Source: Arcicella sp038230735
GTDB lineage: Bacteria > Bacteroidota > Bacteroidia > Cytophagales > Spirosomataceae
Direction of reading: 5' to 3'
DNA: 64,000 nucleotides
Assembly: GCA_038230735.1 (NCBI GenBank)
Contig: JBBRMR010000013.1
Location: 18,096 to 82,095 of the forward strand
Part shown: piece after piece, positions 61,626-64,000 of the stretch
Layout: each line of letters opens with the position of its first letter
How positions within the stretch are numbered: position 1 is the first letter of the stretch
Translations under genes and position numbers: made by a program
The notes under the pieces: model-generated
What the model saw: the letters and a program-made list of their open reading frames with translations, nothing else
What the model was told of the DNA's origin: nothing
The model's database searches: none

Positions 61626-61708
61626 ACTTCTCGAAAGCTCTTTCTACTTTCGAGAAGTTATGCTTTCATATAAAACTTCCCGAAAGTAGAAAGAACTTCC
61701 GGGAAGTT
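61626..61708. repeat. Two facing hairpins of the ACTTCCCGAAAGT family
   Basis: Hairpin A: ACTTCTCGAAAG with CTTTCGAGAAGT (61626-61658). Hairpin B: AACTTCCCGAAAGT with ACTTCCGGGAAGTT (61674-61708). Same layout as 43990-44070, between convergent genes; probably a terminator-linked dispersed repeat. Confidence 0.85.
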
Positions 61709-61722
61709 TTAGAAAAGTAGTT

Positions 61723-62619
61723 TTACTTCATCGTCAATTCCTCATAAGCCGAAGTTAAACTTCTTATAATGCCATCGCCTTTCATTTCGGTTACGCCCGT
61801 AACTGCGGTGTTTTTTATAAATTCTTCCTTCGATTTCCCTGCCTTTATTTCACCCTCGGTAAAGACCAATAATTTTTCTAAATAATCCTTAAAAACCTTG
61901 ATGTCTTCTTTATCACCCGTAATTTTTTCGGGGTCAAAGGCGTGTCCGAATACGAAAATAGTTTCTTTATCGAAAGTATCGAGGGTTCTATCCAATACTG
62001 CAATCCAACTTTTGATATTCGCCCCTGCCGACCTATCCACAAAAGGATAACGGCGATTAAACATCAAATCGCCCATGTGAAGAATGTTGGCGTGTTCAAA
62101 ATGGATAAGCGAATCACCGTTGGTATGTCCCGCTCCAAAATAGTGAGCTTTGATGCTTTCTTTGCCAACTTTCCCTTTCCACGTATCCGTAAAAGTTACA
62201 TCAGGATATAATTGTTTGTCTTCAGTTTTAGCTTTTTGGGCAGTTGCTTGCTGATTTTTCAAAGAGTTTTCGTGAGCAACCACGTGTTCAACTAAGCCCT
62301 TGAAAGAAATATTTCCCGAAGAATGGTCGCCGTGATGATGGGTGTTTATCAATAACTTGATGGGCTTTTCGGACATCTTTTTCAACTCCGTAATCAGATG
62401 AGTTGATTGTTCTGGAAATTGCGAATCCACTACGGCAAAGCCCCTTTTAGTTTGCAGGTAAGCAATTGTTCCGCCTTTTTCGGTGAAAACACCAACGTCT
62501 CCCCGCAACATTTTCATTTTGTACGGATTATCGAAAATGGTATTGCCGAAAGTTCGGTTAGATAAAGCCAATGCCCCGAAGGCAAGAGCGGAGTTTTGGA
62601 TAAAATTTCTACGGTTCAT
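61723..62619 (-). CDS. Metallo-beta-lactamase-fold hydrolase
   Basis: 298 aa. N-terminus MNRRNFIQNSALAFGALALS with a twin-Arg-like start, so probably exported by Tat. Zinc motif NTHHHGDHSSGN (HxHxDH), a His in AHYFGAGHTNGDSLIHF, Asp in LHMGDLMFNRRYPF, and final His in VFGHAFDPE. Beta-lactamase activity is not implied; likely a quinoprotein-relay/SoxH-type hydrolase. Own transcript, end toward the repeat. Confidence 0.88.
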   Translation of the reverse strand: MNRRNFIQNSALAFGALALSNRTFGNTIFDNPYKMKMLRGDVGVFTEKGGTIAYLQTKRGFAVVDSQFPEQSTHLITELKKMSEKPIKLLINTHHHGDHSSGNISFKGLVEHVVAHENSLKNQQATAQKAKTEDKQLYPDVTFTDTWKGKVGKESIKAHYFGAGHTNGDSLIHFEHANILHMGDLMFNRRYPFVDRSAGANIKSWIAVLDRTLDTFDKETIFVFGHAFDPEKITGDKEDIKVFKDYLEKLLVFTEGEIKAGKSKEEFIKNTAVTGVTEMKGDGIIRSLTSAYEELTMK

Positions 62620-63442
62620 GTTTTTGATTTGAGATGAAATGATCGATTATGTTTGCTTGGTCATAAATCTACGAATCAATATCCATTGGGAGGATAAAAC
62701 TTTTGGGAAATGTACCTATTTTTTTAAAATTATCTATTTGATTAGCTCCCAAGCTACTCTTTCAAACCTTATCTCCCACAATTATCTCATAATAATATCA
62801 AACTTTAAGGATGTTTTTTTTCATTAGCTTTAGTAAGGGAAAATAAAAAAATATTTTTTCAAAAAATATTTGCAATTATTAATAGAATTATCCTAAAAAA
62901 TCATCTTTAATTTTTCACACTTAACAATCAAAAAATAGATTCTTCCAAGAATAACCCTTCCAAAATGTTTAAAAAATAAACAAATGGTAATTTAAAAGCA
63001 TCATTATTATTTCAATTCGATTTACCGAATAATAAATACAGCATTAGTGAAGATGAATTATCTTATGTTCATTGCATATTTGTACTCGTTATGATTTATT
63101 AAACGGAAAACTCTTAAAAATTGAGTGAGTAGAAACATTGATTCCGTTTTGAATTAACCATAACCAAATAACCACTAACAGTATTTGCAAATCACTAATT
63201 TGTCTCAAATACTAATCAAACAAAAAATCAGATTCGGCAACATTTATTGGTGAAAACTCATCAACAGGTCGATACTGCTCCCCTTACTAAAACTTAGTGT
63301 TTGGATTTTCAAAAATTGTAGAAACAATTTTAGTGGAAAAAGTATGTCCATACTTTTTTATGAAAACATCATTACAGAATTACACAAACAGCTTGATTTA
63401 CAAATAATTAGCGTACAAATTAATAGTAAAACTATATCCCAC
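62620..63442. other. AT-rich intergenic region, 823 bases
   Basis: No credible gene on either strand: open frames are short and low-complexity. Contains a perfect 10-bp-arm palindrome at 63337-63358 ahead of the AraC-type gene. Nothing else recognised. An eroded gene may once have been here. Confidence 0.6.
63337..63358. promoter_or_regulatory. Palindrome upstream of AraC-type gene
   Basis: AAAAAGTATG-TC-CATACTTTTT: perfect 10-base arms with a 2-base centre. It could be an operator or a small terminator. It makes an ATG at 63344 an unlikely start for the following gene. Confidence 0.55.
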
Positions 63443-63778
63443 ATGAAGCCAATTTATACCGATTTTTTAAGCGTTGCCCGAGCTATTATCGAAGACAGTT
63501 TTGATGATGAGACCTTCGGATGTTCAGAATTTTGTTTTGCTCTTCGGATGAGCCGTTCACACATTCACCGAAAGTTAGTGGAAGAAACGGGGCTTTCCAT
63601 TTCCGATTTCATAAAGCAAATACGGCTCGAAAAGGCAAGGGAATTGTTGATGCAAACCAACTATCCCATCTACGAAATTGCCAATAAGGTTGGTTATTCC
63701 GATGCCAACTATTTCAGTCGCTCATTCTCCAAAATTTATGGAGTTTCTCCCTCGGTATGCAGACAAGCATCTGCATAG
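63443..63778 (+). CDS. AraC-type helix-turn-helix regulator, 111 aa
   Basis: C-terminal AraC double HTH alone: LRMSRSHIHRKLVEETGLSI, FIKQIRLEKARELLMQTNY, IYEIANKVGYSDANYFSRSF, YGVSPSVCRQ. From ATG 63443 (MKPIYTDFLSVARAI) it has almost no sensor domain; with the in-frame ATG at 63344 it would be 144 aa, but that start lies in a palindrome. It may be the remnant of a two-component 'HTCC' regulator whose sensor part has been lost, or a stand-alone small regulator. Just downstream lies a probable IS edge. Confidence 0.75.
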   Translation: MKPIYTDFLSVARAIIEDSFDDETFGCSEFCFALRMSRSHIHRKLVEETGLSISDFIKQIRLEKARELLMQTNYPIYEIANKVGYSDANYFSRSFSKIYGVSPSVCRQASA

Positions 63779-63878
63779 TGTTCCGATTACGTCTTTTATC
63801 CTAAATATATTTCTTATTAATTTTCCAAATACCAAGTTCATGAAAACATTTTTTACTTCCCGTCCATTTGATTTTTCA

Positions 63879-63900
63879 GGTTCTCTGACAGTTTTTGTGG
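63879..63900. repeat. Possible IS terminal inverted repeat
   Basis: GGTTCTCTGACAGTTTTTGTGG begins 49 bases before the start of the probable transposase gene. ISL3-family ends often begin with GG(C/T)TCT. The other end is outside the window, so this is tentative. Confidence 0.35.
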
Positions 63901-63927
63901 AGTTATAAATTTTTCGTAATCTTGATA

Positions 63928-64000
63928 ATGGAAAAGATTACTTTTTACGAAGAATTACTCAATTTGCCATCGGTTGAAATACTTGATATTAAAATTGATA
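63928..64000 (+). mobile_element. 5' end of probable ISL3-type transposase gene (partial)
   Basis: From ATG 63928 the frame reads MEKITFYEELLNLPSVEILD and runs off the window after 24 codons. The 'Fyee/llLNLP' start resembles the N-terminus of ISL3-family transposases of Bacteroidetes. Only 24 residues are visible, so this is a weak but specific hint. Confidence 0.45.

Noticed and set aside
62639..62827. 62-codon plus-strand frame in the AT-rich desert
   Set aside because: Starts inside the upstream region of a divergent gene, hydrophobic low-complexity content, no ribosome site or family.
1..64000. CRISPR arrays, tRNA and rRNA genes
   Set aside because: No regularly spaced identical repeats with unique spacers and no cloverleaf-like sequence with a TTC-A box were found by reading.

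Overview
The window looks like a chromosomal segment from a low-GC member of the Bacteroidetes, most likely order Cytophagales. Evidence: SusC/SusD-type and FecA-type TonB receptors with N-terminal carboxypeptidase-like domains, many signal peptides ending in Ala-Gln or in a lipobox Cys, DUF4834/DUF5686/DUF2853 proteins, a NtrC-type regulator without a Fis domain, a short ATP-synthase epsilon subunit, and promoters of the Bacteroidetes type (TTTG, about 19 bases, TAnnTTTG) with few Shine-Dalgarno sites. I saw no tRNA, rRNA or CRISPR array. Gene assignments rest on reading motifs by eye; no database search was possible.

Layout. 0-7.7 kb: UbiA-type prenyltransferase/purN, a hypothetical, a secreted M28 peptidase, then an alpha/beta hydrolase, a sorbosone-dehydrogenase-like lipoprotein and an AraC regulator with an HMA-like N-terminus. 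7.9-12 kb: a small accessory island with a 1116-aa type IIG restriction-methyltransferase and a PIN toxin-antitoxin pair whose toxin carries a nonsense codon. 12-29 kb: transport and oxidation block, with a TonB receptor, an operon of FecA-like receptor, imelysin and di-heme c-type protein behind a consensus promoter and palindromic operator, a SusCD pair, and a giant dehydrogenase/HEAT/cytochrome c lipoprotein. 29-34.6 kb: a DUF6934-like gene with a small partner, a DUF5984-like gene, a dipeptidyl peptidase IV and a protein made of plug-like modules. 34.9-44.3 kb: carB (short form), a molybdopterin oxidoreductase, a second decayed PIN module (internal deletion), an sdpRI-type operon with two identical operators, a PH-like protein and a Upf1-like helicase. 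44.6-64 kb: mostly core or envelope genes (SPOR protein, rlmF, mqo, DUF5686, NtrC-like regulator, DM13/YceI cluster, DinB-like, NRDE, atpD-atpC, mraY, metallo-beta-lactamase fold protein) and, at the right edge, an AraC-type regulator and the start of a probable ISL3-type insertion sequence.

Most notable signals beyond the genes: (i) long hairpins directly 5' of start codons (carB, SPOR gene, DM13 gene, atpC), built of short units in which the left arm nearly lacks C and the right arm nearly lacks G; (ii) a 30-bp-arm hairpin at the predicted 5' end of the dipeptidyl peptidase mRNA; (iii) two PIN toxins inactivated by different lesions beside apparently intact antitoxin genes; (iv) exact 30-bp duplicated operators before the ArsR/SdpI operon; (v) a promoter/operator overlap in front of the FecA-imelysin operon; (vi) several dispersed palindromic repeat families; (vii) a small two-gene DUF6934-like module that may be an undescribed toxin-antitoxin-like or defence pair. 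I did not find a clearly novel large system; the best candidates are (i) and (vii).
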